Assembly: GCA_902576395.1 (NCBI GenBank)
Contig: CACGVB010000002.1
Location: 1-64,000 of the forward strand
DNA length: 64,000 bases
Direction of reading: 5' to 3'
Origin: an uncultured Pelagibacteraceae bacterium
GTDB taxonomy: Bacteria; Pseudomonadota; Alphaproteobacteria; Pelagibacterales; Pelagibacteraceae
This document shows, piece by piece, positions 1 to 9,251 of this stretch. Numbering within the stretch: position 1 is the first letter of the stretch; the number at the start of each line of letters is the position of its first letter. The position numbers and the translations under genes were made by a program. Below the pieces are notes generated by a model that was given only the letters and a program-made list of their open reading frames with translations, made no database searches and was not told where the DNA came from.

Positions 1-861
1 CTAGATTATGATTTAATTGATATATTTAAAAATTGGTTCAACCCAGGATTTTTAAAACTAAGAAAAATAACTTGGGATACTAAAGCTGCAATTTTAGAAA
101 AATTATTGAAATACGAAAAAGTTCATTCAATGAAAGATATGAACGAGTTAAAAAGAAGGCTCGGAAAAGATAGAAGGTTTTTTGCTTATTTTCATCCTGC
201 CTTAGAAGATGAGCCTATTATATTTGTTGAAATTGCTTTAACAAAAGGATTAAGTCAATCGATACAAGAGTTGACAAGACCTTCAGATGAAAAAATAAAA
301 AACTATGATACAGCAACTTTCTATTCAATAAGTAACTGCCAAGATGGTTTATCAAGGGTAACTTTAGGAAATTTTTTAATTAAAAGAGTTGTATATGAGC
401 TTCAAGAAGAGCTTCCAGATATTAAATATTTTGGAACTTTGTCACCAATGGTTGGCTTTGCTAATTGGTTTAAAAAAATGGATAGCGCTCAAGTTGCAGA
501 GATTTTAAGTGAAGCAAATAAAAATAGCCTAGATTTTTTAAAGTCATCTGATTTAAAAATAGGAGATAAAAGAATTGCAGACAATAAGCCAATGATTAGT
601 AAACTTGCAGTAAATTATTTAACAAAACAGAAAAATGATTTTGGTTTTCCAATTAACGATGTTTGTAGATTTCATTTAAAAAATGGGGCTGATATTGATG
701 ACATTGCCATAAATGCAAATGTTTCAGAAATAGGCTTTAAAAGATCTTTTGGTGTAATGGTTAATTATCGATACGAATTGGCAAAAATTGAAAGAAATCA
801 CCAAGAATATGTAAACGAAAAGAAAGTTAATGTATCCAACAAAGTTAAAAAATATGTCTAA
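1..861 (+). CDS. malonyl-CoA decarboxylase, 3' part (5' end outside window)
   Basis: The reading frame is open from base 1, so the N-terminus lies outside the window and 286 codons remain. Malonyl-CoA decarboxylase converts malonyl-CoA to acetyl-CoA and CO2. Family hallmarks are visible: NPGFLKLRKITWDT near the window edge, then FFAYFHPALEDEPIIFVE, the LSPMVGFANW segment, and the C-terminal RFHLKNGA and MVNYRYEL blocks. The first in-frame start codon in the window (TTG, 106) falls inside the conserved domain and is not the true start. The stop overlaps the start of the following dusA by 8 bases, so the genes are probably cotranscribed. The family call is firm. The physiological substrate source is not visible. 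Confidence 0.88.
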   Translation, partial: LDYDLIDIFKNWFNPGFLKLRKITWDTKAAILEKLLKYEKVHSMKDMNELKRRLGKDRRFFAYFHPALEDEPIIFVEIALTKGLSQSIQELTRPSDEKIKNYDTATFYSISNCQDGLSRVTLGNFLIKRVVYELQEELPDIKYFGTLSPMVGFANWFKKMDSAQVAEILSEANKNSLDFLKSSDLKIGDKRIADNKPMISKLAVNYLTKQKNDFGFPINDVCRFHLKNGADIDDIAINANVSEIGFKRSFGVMVNYRYELAKIERNHQEYVNEKKVNVSNKVKKYV

Positions 862-1855
862 GATTAACAGATTGGTATCAGTTGCTCCTATGATGGACTG
901 CACAGATAGGCATGAAAGATACTTTTTAAGATTGATAAGTAAACATGTGCTTCTTTACACAGAAATGGTTGTTTCTGAAGCAATTGATAGAGGGGATAAA
1001 GATAAACTATTATCGTTTGATTTAAGAGAAAAACCAGTTGCTTTACAATTAGGAGGTTCTGCACCAAAATTATTATCAAATGCTGCAAAAATTGGTGAAG
1101 ATTATGGTTATGATGAAATTAATTTAAACTTAGGCTGTCCAAGTAAAAAAGTTCAAAAAAATAGATTTGGAGCGTGTTTAATCAAGGAACCTAATTTAGT
1201 GGCTGATTGTTTATCAAAAATGATTAATGCAACATCTTTGCCAGTCACAGTTAAGACTAGAATTGGTTATGATGATGTAGAAGACTACGAACATTTTTAT
1301 AATTTCATAAAAACTTTGAAGGAAACTGGGGTTAAAACTTTTATAATACATGCAAGAAAAGCTATGTTGGGTAAATTTACTCCTAAGCAAAACCTTAATA
1401 TACCTCCTTTGAAATATGATTATGTGTATAAACTAAAACAAGATTTCAAAGACCTTGAAATAATTATTAACGGTGGTGTCACTTCGACGGAAGAAGTAAA
1501 AGATCATTTAGTTAAAGTCGATGGAGCAATGATTGGAAGATCTGTTTATCATTCTCCTTACCTTTTAGCTGATATTGAAAAAGAAATATTCAACAATCAA
1601 AAAATTAAAGAACGGGAAGAAATTATTGAGGAGTTAATTGATTATGTTAAGGCTCAAGTAAAAATGGGTACAAGAGTAAATCAAGTTATGAGACATACAC
1701 TTGGTTTATTCCATGGACAAACAGGTTCAAGCCACTGGAAAAGATATTTAAGTGAAAATATGTGTGTAAGAGACGCGGATGTAAAAAAAATCGATCATAT
1801 TATGGATAAAGTTAGACTTTCTCCTAAATTACATTCGGCAGGTCGAATTGATTAA
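854..1855 (+). CDS. dusA: tRNA-dihydrouridine synthase (DusA type)
   Basis: This 333-residue FMN enzyme reduces uridines in the tRNA D-loop. It shows the N-terminal VAPMMDCTDRHERYFLRL segment typical of the DusA subfamily, the catalytic cysteine in NLGCPSKKVQ, the HARKA block and the C-terminal FMN-binding stretch INGGVTS / GAMIGRS. I chose the ATG at 854 because it places the conserved APMMD block at the usual distance from the N-terminus. The in-frame ATG at 830 would add eight unconserved residues inside the preceding gene. The start overlaps the malonyl-CoA decarboxylase stop by 8 bases and the gene's end overlaps the next gene by 8 bases. Confidence 0.9.
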   Translation: MSKINRLVSVAPMMDCTDRHERYFLRLISKHVLLYTEMVVSEAIDRGDKDKLLSFDLREKPVALQLGGSAPKLLSNAAKIGEDYGYDEINLNLGCPSKKVQKNRFGACLIKEPNLVADCLSKMINATSLPVTVKTRIGYDDVEDYEHFYNFIKTLKETGVKTFIIHARKAMLGKFTPKQNLNIPPLKYDYVYKLKQDFKDLEIIINGGVTSTEEVKDHLVKVDGAMIGRSVYHSPYLLADIEKEIFNNQKIKEREEIIEELIDYVKAQVKMGTRVNQVMRHTLGLFHGQTGSSHWKRYLSENMCVRDADVKKIDHIMDKVRLSPKLHSAGRID

Positions 1856-2678
1856 TACCATTCTTTCTAATCAGTATTATCTTTTAATTTTATTAATGGT
1901 AGTAACTGCATTTCCAGTTGGATTTTTTGCAGGTTATTTTGGGATAGGTGGAGGTCTAATATCTGTACCTGTACTTTTTTTTATTTTTGAAACCACAGAT
2001 GTTGATAAATCTTATTTGATGCATCTTTCAGTCGGAACTGCTTTTTCTATTACAATTTTTACTGCCTTTGTTTCAGTTATGACTCATAGAAAACACAAAG
2101 CTGTAGATATAAATATTTTAAAAACTTATGGACTATTTGTTATATTTGGGGTTTTATTGGGCACTTATATGGCAGCATTATTAAACACTAAATCTTTAGT
2201 TTTATTTTTTGCTGTAGTTGTATATTTTTTTGGTGGATATTTATTACTAGTAAAACAGGAGTTAAAGAAAAATAAAAAATTTAAGTTTCTACCTAGAGCA
2301 ACTTTTGGTTTTATTTCAGGTTTTATATCTGCACCTATGGGCATTACGGGAGCTATGATGAATGTTCCAATCCTAAGATATTTTGGATATCCTATAAGTA
2401 GAGCAATAGGAAGTTCTGCTGCTATAGGATTTGTAATAGCCACAATCGGCTCAATTGGGTTTTTAACATCTGGTTTTTTGCTAAATGCAAATCTTCCTTT
2501 AAGTATAGGTTTCGTAAATATTCCTGCTTTTTTGATATTTATTCCAATTACATCTTTTATGGCTCGAGTTGGTGCAAATATGGTTCACACTACTGACAAA
2601 AATAAAACTCAAAGAATGTTTGGGGTATTTTTATATGTAATAGGTACTCTCTTTTTAATTAGGTTCTTAGATCTTTAA
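1848..2678 (+). CDS. TSUP family membrane transporter (TauE/SafE-like)
   Basis: This 276-residue polytopic membrane protein has about eight hydrophobic helices. It contains the two TSUP repeats, visible as GYFGIGGGLISVPVL near residue 30 and GFISAPMGITGAMMNVPIL near residue 165. Family members move small sulfur-containing or organic anions such as sulfite, sulfoacetate or sulfolactate across the inner membrane; the substrate cannot be read here. The start shown is a TTG overlapping the dusA stop by 8 bases. An in-frame ATG at 1896 would shorten the N-terminus by 16 residues and is an alternative. The gene ends directly against the convergent phosphomannomutase gene. Confidence 0.82.
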   Translation: MINTILSNQYYLLILLMVVTAFPVGFFAGYFGIGGGLISVPVLFFIFETTDVDKSYLMHLSVGTAFSITIFTAFVSVMTHRKHKAVDINILKTYGLFVIFGVLLGTYMAALLNTKSLVLFFAVVVYFFGGYLLLVKQELKKNKKFKFLPRATFGFISGFISAPMGITGAMMNVPILRYFGYPISRAIGSSAAIGFVIATIGSIGFLTSGFLLNANLPLSIGFVNIPAFLIFIPITSFMARVGANMVHTTDKNKTQRMFGVFLYVIGTLFLIRFLDL

Positions 2679-4133
2679 TTAAATCTTTTGATCGTATTCG
2701 CCTATTTTACCAGTTTTTTGCAGTAAATCGTCAATAAATTCGAAAATTTTTTTCTTTCTTTCATCAGATGTTGGACTTTCTGTAACGACTACTAGCGAAG
2801 GTTTATTAGATGAAGCCCTTATTAAACCCCAAGAGCCGTCTTTGAAAGAAAATCTGATACCATTTACTGTAAGTATGTCCTCAATTTCTTGACTATCAAT
2901 TTGAAAATTATTTGTTTTTAAATCCTCAATTTGTTTAATTATTTCTTCAACAACTTGATATTTTTCATTATCTTCACAAAAAGGAGCCATGGTAGGTGAT
3001 TGATATGTATTAGGTAATTCAGTTATGATCTCACTCATTTTTTTATGATTATTATTTAGTAAATGGCAAACTTGAATAGCTGAATTTATACCATCATCAT
3101 ATCCGTAACCTAAAGGTTTGTTAAAAAAGAAATGACCACTTTTTTCAAAGCCTGCAAGTGCTTTTTCATTATTTACTTTTCTTTTGATATGGGAATGTCC
3201 AGTTTTCCAATACAATGTTTCACACGAGTTATTTTTCAAAATTTCATCTGTTGAATACAGCCCAGTTGATTTAACATCTACAACAAATTTAGAACCCTTG
3301 TGGTTTGAAGATAAGTTCCTTGCAATCAATAATCCAATTTTATCTGAAAAAATTTCATTACCATCGTTATCTATTACACCTACACGATCACCATCTCCAT
3401 CAAATCCAAATCCGATATCAGCATTATTATCTTTTACAGATTTACTTATTGCATGTAACATTTCAAGATCTTCAGGGTTAGGATTATACTTTGGAAAAGT
3501 ATAGTCCAAATTGCAATCTAGCTCTATTACATCACATCCTATTCCTCTTAAAATATCCGGTGCAAATATTCCTGCTGTTCCATTGCCACAGGCAACTACA
3601 GCTTTAATTTTTTTTTTTATTTTATTTTTATTTATAAGATCATCTTTATATACACTTTGAAAATCACTAATTTCTTTTTCATTTCCTTGACCTTCAATAA
3701 ATTTATTATTTAAGGTTATATCTTTTAATTCTTTCATCTCTTCCGGTGCATGTGTTAGTCCTTTTTTTATTCCCATCTTTACACCTGTCCAACCATTTTC
3801 ATTATGACTTGCTGTCACCATTGCAACAGCATCACTTTCTAAATTGAATTGTGCAAAATAAACCATCGGCGATAACGCTAATCCCACATCTTCAACATAA
3901 CAACCTGTTGATATTAGTCCTGTTTTCAAAGCTGATTTTATTTCTTCACTATAAGATCTGTAATCATGACCAACTATGATTCTTGGATTACTTTTATTTG
4001 TATGACTAATGATCTGCGTTCCTAAACCTTTCCCCAAATTTGTCACACCTTCTAAATTTATATTATCAGGGTACAACCATCGCGCGTCGTACTCTCTAAA
4101 GCCAAAAGGATCAATTTTTATTGAATTTTTCAT
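2679..4133 (-). CDS. phosphomannomutase/phosphoglucomutase
   Basis: This 484-residue alpha-D-phosphohexomutase interconverts hexose 1- and 6-phosphates and feeds sugar nucleotides for surface polysaccharides. It carries the active-site phosphoserine loop TASHNENGWTG, the metal loop GFDGDGDRVG and the sugar-binding loop GFEKSGHFF. The length and N-terminal FGFREYDARWLYP block fit the bifunctional PMM/PGM (AlgC/ManB-like) group. It is monocistronic, convergent with the TSUP gene without a gap and divergent from nrdA. Substrate preference (mannose or glucose) is not resolvable from motifs. Confidence 0.87.
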   Translation of the reverse strand: MKNSIKIDPFGFREYDARWLYPDNINLEGVTNLGKGLGTQIISHTNKSNPRIIVGHDYRSYSEEIKSALKTGLISTGCYVEDVGLALSPMVYFAQFNLESDAVAMVTASHNENGWTGVKMGIKKGLTHAPEEMKELKDITLNNKFIEGQGNEKEISDFQSVYKDDLINKNKIKKKIKAVVACGNGTAGIFAPDILRGIGCDVIELDCNLDYTFPKYNPNPEDLEMLHAISKSVKDNNADIGFGFDGDGDRVGVIDNDGNEIFSDKIGLLIARNLSSNHKGSKFVVDVKSTGLYSTDEILKNNSCETLYWKTGHSHIKRKVNNEKALAGFEKSGHFFFNKPLGYGYDDGINSAIQVCHLLNNNHKKMSEIITELPNTYQSPTMAPFCEDNEKYQVVEEIIKQIEDLKTNNFQIDSQEIEDILTVNGIRFSFKDGSWGLIRASSNKPSLVVVTESPTSDERKKKIFEFIDDLLQKTGKIGEYDQKI

Positions 4134-4208
4134 GTTAATATTTTTATATTTTGTTTATTTTTTTATTGATAATTTTTTTCTTAAGTTCTATAAATGTTCT
4201 ATTGATTT

Positions 4209-4255
4209 GTTGGTCATATAGTATATTTACCAAACCATCATACAACATCTAGTTG
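4209..4255. promoter_or_regulatory. paired NrdR boxes upstream of nrdAB
   Basis: The 16-mer at 4240-4255 (ATACAACATCTAGTTG) matches the NrdR-box consensus acaCwAtATaTwGtgt at nearly all strong positions. The 16-mer at 4209-4224 has a weak left half, but its right half ATATAGTAT matches. Their start-to-start distance is 31 bases, the spacing typical of tandem NrdR boxes. A possible -10 element TATAGT lies at 4271-4276, so the boxes would overlap the -35 region. I infer ATP/dATP-responsive repression of ribonucleotide reductase by NrdR. No nrdR gene lies in the window. Confidence 0.65.
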
Positions 4256-4292
4256 TTTTACTTAATTAAGTATAGTACAAAAAAGGAGCTAA

Positions 4293-6230
4293 ATGAACAA
4301 GATTTTATCACAAGCTATTAGGAAAGCTGTCTCTGATTATACACCAAATGTGAATCAAGATTCTAAAGATAAAAGATTAGATTTATTTTCTCTCAATAGC
4401 GAAACAGAACTATTTCAAAATTCAAAAGGCATAACAATTAAAATTGATAGAAGCAGAGACGATAATTTAACTGACTTTGGAAAAGCTACTCTTAGAGATA
4501 GATATTTGGGTGCTAACGAATCTTTTCAAGATTTGTTTGCTAGAGTTGCAAGCCATTATGCTGATGATAACTTGCACGCTCAAAGATTATATAATTACAT
4601 TAGTAATCTTTGGTTCATGCCAGCAACACCAGTTTTATCAAATGGAGGAACTACAAGAGGATTGCCAATATCTTGTTTTTTAAACGAAGCTAGCGATAGT
4701 CTTAACGGTATTCTTGATCTATGGAGTGAGAACGTTTGGCTTGCGGCACGTGGTGGTGGTATAGGAAGTTACTGGGGAAACCTTAGATCAATAGGAGAGA
4801 AAATTGGAAGAGTTGGTAAAACTTCAGGTATAATTCCTTTTATAAAGGTAATGGACTCTTTAACAATGGCAATTAGCCAGGGTTCATTAAGAAGAGGTTC
4901 TGCGGCCTGCTATATACCAATAGATCATCCAGAAATTGAAGAGTTTATTGAGATGAGAAGACCAACTGGAGGAGATCCTAATAGAAAATCATTAAATTTA
5001 CACCACGGTGTTTTAGTTTCAGATGCTTTCATGAGAGCCGTTGAATTAGATGAACAATGGGGACTTAAAAGTCCAAAAGATGGAGCAGTACAAGCAACTG
5101 TATCAGCAAGAAATTTATGGATAAGACTACTTACAGCAAGAATTGAAACAGGAGAACCGTATATTATATTCATCGATACTGTTAATAGACAAATTCCCCA
5201 ACATCATAAATTAGCAGGTCTTACCGTTAAAACTTCAAATCTGTGCAGCGAGATAACTCTTCCTACTGGAATTGATAAAGACGGCAAAGATAGAACTGCA
5301 GTATGCTGTTTATCATCTTTAAATGTTGAAAAATATGATGACTGGAAAGATGATGAAAATTTCATAGGTGATGTGATGAGATTTTTAGATAATGTAATGA
5401 CAGATTTCATTGAAAACGCACCAGAGCAATTTAGTGATGCTACTTACTCAGCAATGAGAGAAAGAAGTGTAGGATTGGGTGTGATGGGACTTCATTCTTA
5501 TTATCAAAAGAAAATGATCCCAATCGAATCTGTTATGAGTAAAGCTTGGAATAAAAAGATTTTTGAGCATATTCATAAAAATGTTGATAAGGCATCAAAA
5601 GATTTAGCTGAGGAAAGAGGACCATGTCCAGATGCTTCTGATTATGGTATAATGGAGAGATTTTCTAACAAAACTGCAATAGCCCCTACAGCTTCTATAT
5701 CAATAATATGTGGTGGAACGTCTCCAGGTGTCGAGCCAATTGCTGCTAATAGCTTTACACATAAAACTCTTTCAGGATCTTTTAACGTACGTAATAAATA
5801 TTTAAGACAACTATTAGAAAAACACGGAAAAGATACAGATGAAGTTTGGTCAAGTATTACGACTAACCAAGGATCAGTATCACATTTAGATTTTTTAACT
5901 CAAGATGAAAAAGATGTTTTTAAAACAGCTTTTGAGTTAGATCAAAGATGGCTTGTTGATTTAAGTGCAGACAGAACACCTCACATTTCTCAAGCTCAAT
6001 CTATTAACTTATTTTTACCTGCAGATGTACATAAAAGAGATTTGCATCAAATTCACTTCCAAGCTTGGAAGAAAGGATTGAAGAGTCTTTATTACTGTAG
6101 GTCTAAATCAATACAACGTGCTGAAAATGTTAATGATGCAAATTCAACTGACATTGCAGCAAACGTTTATAAATCAAAAGATGAAAGTAATAACCAACAA
6201 GATTATGAGGAGTGTTTATCATGTCAGTAG
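4293..6230 (+). CDS. nrdA: ribonucleoside-diphosphate reductase, large (alpha) subunit
   Basis: This is the catalytic subunit of class I ribonucleotide reductase, 645 residues, which makes deoxyribonucleotides from NDPs. The active-site cluster NLCSEI supplies the radical Cys with its Asn and Glu. The redox cysteines are in LPISCFL and AVCCLSSLN, the radical-transfer tyrosine pair in SLYYCRS, and the regenerating CxxC at the C-terminus (ECLSC). The protein is shorter than E. coli NrdA and the N-terminus shows no obvious ATP-cone, so dATP feedback on activity may be absent. A strong Shine-Dalgarno AAAAGGAG precedes the ATG. NrdR boxes lie upstream and nrdB overlaps its 3' end by 10 bases. Confidence 0.95.
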   Translation: MNKILSQAIRKAVSDYTPNVNQDSKDKRLDLFSLNSETELFQNSKGITIKIDRSRDDNLTDFGKATLRDRYLGANESFQDLFARVASHYADDNLHAQRLYNYISNLWFMPATPVLSNGGTTRGLPISCFLNEASDSLNGILDLWSENVWLAARGGGIGSYWGNLRSIGEKIGRVGKTSGIIPFIKVMDSLTMAISQGSLRRGSAACYIPIDHPEIEEFIEMRRPTGGDPNRKSLNLHHGVLVSDAFMRAVELDEQWGLKSPKDGAVQATVSARNLWIRLLTARIETGEPYIIFIDTVNRQIPQHHKLAGLTVKTSNLCSEITLPTGIDKDGKDRTAVCCLSSLNVEKYDDWKDDENFIGDVMRFLDNVMTDFIENAPEQFSDATYSAMRERSVGLGVMGLHSYYQKKMIPIESVMSKAWNKKIFEHIHKNVDKASKDLAEERGPCPDASDYGIMERFSNKTAIAPTASISIICGGTSPGVEPIAANSFTHKTLSGSFNVRNKYLRQLLEKHGKDTDEVWSSITTNQGSVSHLDFLTQDEKDVFKTAFELDQRWLVDLSADRTPHISQAQSINLFLPADVHKRDLHQIHFQAWKKGLKSLYYCRSKSIQRAENVNDANSTDIAANVYKSKDESNNQQDYEECLSCQ

Positions 6231-7228
6231 CAGAAAAAATTAATAAAGAAATAATTCAACCAAAAAAAATGGGTCTGTTAGTTGAGAACCCAGTTTACAA
6301 ACCTTTTAGATATCCATGGTGCTATGATGCATGGTTAACTCAACAAAGAATTCATTGGCTACCAGAAGAGGTTCCATTAGGAGATGATGTAAGAGACTGG
6401 CAAAAAAACTTGTCACAACCAGAAAAGAACTTATTAACTCAAATTTTTAGATTTTTTACTCAAGCAGATGTTGAAGTTAATAACTGTTACTTAAGACATT
6501 ACACAACTGTATTTAAACCAACTGAAGTACTAATGATGATGACTGCATTTGCATCTATGGAAACTGTTCATGTTGCAGCTTATTCACATCTTTTAGATAC
6601 AATTGGAATGCCTGAGTCCGAATATTCAGCTTTTATGAAGTATAAAGAGATGAAAGATAAATACGATTACATGCAAAACTTCAATGTAAATTCGAAAGAA
6701 GATATTGCAAAAACTGTTGCAGTATTTAGTGCATTCACAGAAGGTCTACAATTATTTGCAAGCTTTGCAATCTTACTTAACTTCCCAAGACATAATAAGA
6801 TGAAGGGTATGGGCCAAATTGTTACTTGGTCAGTAAGAGACGAAACACTTCACTGCAATTCAATGATTAGAGTCTTTAAGGAGTTTATTAAAGAGAATCC
6901 TGAAATATGGACGTCACAACTTAAAAAAGAACTTTATGAAGCTTGCAGAACAATCGTTGAGCATGAAGATTCTTTTATTGATTTAGCTTTTGAAATGGGT
7001 CCAATGGAAGGTTTAACCGCGAAAGAAGTTAAAGAATATATAAGATTTATTGCAAATAGAAGATTGGATCAATTAGGTTTAGAGCCAATTTATGATGTTC
7101 AAAAAAATCCATTAACATGGCTTGATACCATGCTGAATGCAGTGGAACATATGAACTTCTTTGAGGGTAGAGCTACAGAATATTCTAAAGCATCTACAAG
7201 AGGATCTTGGACAGAAGCTTTTTCTTAA
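6221..7228 (+). CDS. nrdB: ribonucleoside-diphosphate reductase, small (beta) subunit
   Basis: This is the 335-residue radical-generating subunit. Diiron ligands are visible in the expected order: Asp in FTQADVEV, Glu and His in METVHVAAY, Glu in FTEGLQLF, and Glu/His in RDETLH. The distance from the first Asp to the Glu of METVH equals the E. coli D84-E115 spacing. The tyrosine of HVAAY sits where the radical tyrosine Y122 lies, so this looks like a standard tyrosyl-radical enzyme, not a Phe-type variant. The ATG at 6221 overlaps the nrdA stop by 10 bases, consistent with translational coupling. It ends 2 bases from the convergent prpC. Confidence 0.94.
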   Translation: MSVAEKINKEIIQPKKMGLLVENPVYKPFRYPWCYDAWLTQQRIHWLPEEVPLGDDVRDWQKNLSQPEKNLLTQIFRFFTQADVEVNNCYLRHYTTVFKPTEVLMMMTAFASMETVHVAAYSHLLDTIGMPESEYSAFMKYKEMKDKYDYMQNFNVNSKEDIAKTVAVFSAFTEGLQLFASFAILLNFPRHNKMKGMGQIVTWSVRDETLHCNSMIRVFKEFIKENPEIWTSQLKKELYEACRTIVEHEDSFIDLAFEMGPMEGLTAKEVKEYIRFIANRRLDQLGLEPIYDVQKNPLTWLDTMLNAVEHMNFFEGRATEYSKASTRGSWTEAFS

Positions 7229-7230
7229 GA

Positions 7231-8355
7231 TTATCTTTGATTTAATTGCAAAACTTTACGGTGCTTGCTACCTTTATAGCTTGCTAAAGGTCTAATAAGT
7301 TTATTAGCAGCATGCTGCTCAATAATATGAGCTGACCAACCTGTAATTCTTGAAATTACAAATATTGGTGTGAAGAAATCAGTATCAAATCCCATTAGAT
7401 GATAGGTAGGACCAGTAGGATAGTCTACATTTGGATATATGTTTTTTCGATCTATCATTACTTTTTCTACAATATCGTAGATTTTTTCAAACTTTTTATC
7501 TTTTTTGATTTTAGCAACTTTTCCAAAATATTCTCTCATTGTAGGAACTCTTGAATCTCCACTTTTATAAACTCTATGACCAAATCCCATTACAACATCT
7601 TTATTATCTAGCGCTTTATTTATCCATTTAAGTGCATTCTCTGGTTTTTTGATTTTATTCATCATATGCATGACTTCTTCATTAGCACCTCCATGAAGAG
7701 GTCCTTTTAAACTTGCTATTGCACCAGTGATTGCGCCATGAATATCAGATAGACTACTTGTTATTGTTCTAGCTGTAAAAGTTGAAACATTAAAACTATG
7801 TTCTGCATATAGGATTAAAGAAACATCAAAAGCTTTAACTATATCTTTGTTTGGTACTTTGCCAAAACACATATGAAAAAAGTTTTCAGAAAATGAAAGT
7901 TTACTTTTTGGAGGTATAATTCTCTTTCCTTTTCTTGCTCTATAAAATGCAGCAAGTGCAACAGGCATTTTAGCAAAAATTCTCATTACTTTTCTCATAT
8001 TTGCTTTAGGGGAATTATCTTTTGTTTCTTTATCCTCTAGTCCCATGATACTCACTGCTGTCCTTGCTACATCCATTGGATGTGCTTTCTTTGGAAATTT
8101 TTTAATATCATCTAATAATGTTTTAGATAATTTTCTTTCTTTTCTCTCTTCTTTTTCAAATTTTTTTAATTGTTTTTTACTTGGAAGTTCACCATTTAAA
8201 ATAAGATAAGCTACTTCCTCAAATTTACACTTTGCGCACAAATCTTGAGCAGCATATCCTCTATAAGTCAAAGAATTAATCTCTGGCATTACTTTAGAAA
8301 CTTCTGTTTCGTCAACAACTATACCCAGTAAACCTTTTTTGATTTCTTCACTCAT
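7231..8355 (-). CDS. prpC: 2-methylcitrate synthase / citrate synthase-like
   Basis: This 374-residue citrate synthase family enzyme condenses propionyl-CoA with oxaloacetate in the methylcitrate cycle. Catalytic residues are recognisable: GPLHGGANEEVM, the second histidine in MGFGHRVYK, and the aspartate region PTGPTYHLMGFDTDFFTP. The N-terminal GLLGIVVDET / SLTYRGYAAQDL segment is typical of the short methylcitrate synthase group. The function is assigned by context as well: it is the last gene after prpD and prpB, overlapping prpB as TAATG. Confidence 0.9.
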   Translation of the reverse strand: MSEEIKKGLLGIVVDETEVSKVMPEINSLTYRGYAAQDLCAKCKFEEVAYLILNGELPSKKQLKKFEKEERKERKLSKTLLDDIKKFPKKAHPMDVARTAVSIMGLEDKETKDNSPKANMRKVMRIFAKMPVALAAFYRARKGKRIIPPKSKLSFSENFFHMCFGKVPNKDIVKAFDVSLILYAEHSFNVSTFTARTITSSLSDIHGAITGAIASLKGPLHGGANEEVMHMMNKIKKPENALKWINKALDNKDVVMGFGHRVYKSGDSRVPTMREYFGKVAKIKKDKKFEKIYDIVEKVMIDRKNIYPNVDYPTGPTYHLMGFDTDFFTPIFVISRITGWSAHIIEQHAANKLIRPLASYKGSKHRKVLQLNQR

Positions 8356-9251
8356 TATTCGTGTCCATCAGTATTAAAATTATAAATTTTTTCGTCTAAA
8401 GAATTATATTTTTCGTATTCTACTAAATCATACAACCTTTTCCGCGTTTGCATTTTATCAATAATATTGTTTTGATGTCCATCAGCAAAAATGGCACGTA
8501 AACCATCCTCTACATTTTTCATTGCTAATCTTTGAGTGGAAACTGGATAAATAACAATATTATATCCCAAGTTTTCAAGTTGTTTATAATTGAGTAGTTT
8601 AGATTTTCCAAACTCTGTCATGTTAGCTAAAAGATAACAATCAAGGGATTTTCTAACTAATTCAAATTCTTTCTCATCTTTTAAAGCTTCTGGAAATATT
8701 ACTTCAGCACCTGCATCAACATATGCTTTACATCTATCAATCATACTTTCTATTCCTTCTACACTTTTTGCATCAGATCTAGCTATAATTTTGAAATTTT
8801 TATCTTTTCTAGCGCTAACACATTCCTTAATTTTAGAGACCATTTTTTCTTTAGTTATCAGTTCCTTATTATCTAGGTGACCACATCTTTTCTGCTCAAT
8901 TTGATCTTCCAAATGAACAGCCGCAACTCCAAACTCTTCAAATGTCTCAATAGTCTCTTTGCAGGATTTAAATCCAGTATCAATATCAACAATTGTTGGA
9001 AGGTTTGTTACTCTCGAGATAAGATAAGATCTAGTGCTTACATCCTGAAGTGTTGTTAGACCAATATCAGGAAATCCTAAATCATTCGCCATTACACCAC
9101 CAGATATATAAACAGCATCGTAACCGATTTCCTCTATTAATTTAGCTGTTAATGGATTGTACGCACCAGGTACTCTTAGAATTTTATTGGATTTAAGTTT
9201 GGTGTCTAGATCAATTCTTTTTTGTGTTAAATCTTTATCAACAAAATGCAT
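8355..9251 (-). CDS. prpB: methylisocitrate lyase (PEP mutase/isocitrate lyase family)
   Basis: This 298-residue TIM-barrel lyase cleaves 2-methylisocitrate to pyruvate and succinate. It has VPGAYNPLTAKL, DIDTGF for metal binding, HLEDQ, and the catalytic cysteine loop KRCGHLDNK, followed by IARSDA. This family pattern separates it from oxaloacetate decarboxylases, which lack the KRCGH loop. It sits between prpD and prpC with no spacing, completing the three cycle-specific enzymes. The start ATG directly abuts the prpD stop. Confidence 0.9.
   Translation of the reverse strand: MHFVDKDLTQKRIDLDTKLKSNKILRVPGAYNPLTAKLIEEIGYDAVYISGGVMANDLGFPDIGLTTLQDVSTRSYLISRVTNLPTIVDIDTGFKSCKETIETFEEFGVAAVHLEDQIEQKRCGHLDNKELITKEKMVSKIKECVSARKDKNFKIIARSDAKSVEGIESMIDRCKAYVDAGAEVIFPEALKDEKEFELVRKSLDCYLLANMTEFGKSKLLNYKQLENLGYNIVIYPVSTQRLAMKNVEDGLRAIFADGHQNNIIDKMQTRKRLYDLVEYEKYNSLDEKIYNFNTDGHE

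Noticed and set aside
4260-4271. Palindrome ACTTAATTAAGT before nrdA as a separate operator
   Set aside because: It is a short AT-only palindrome of a kind expected by chance in this genome; the NrdR boxes next to it are better supported.
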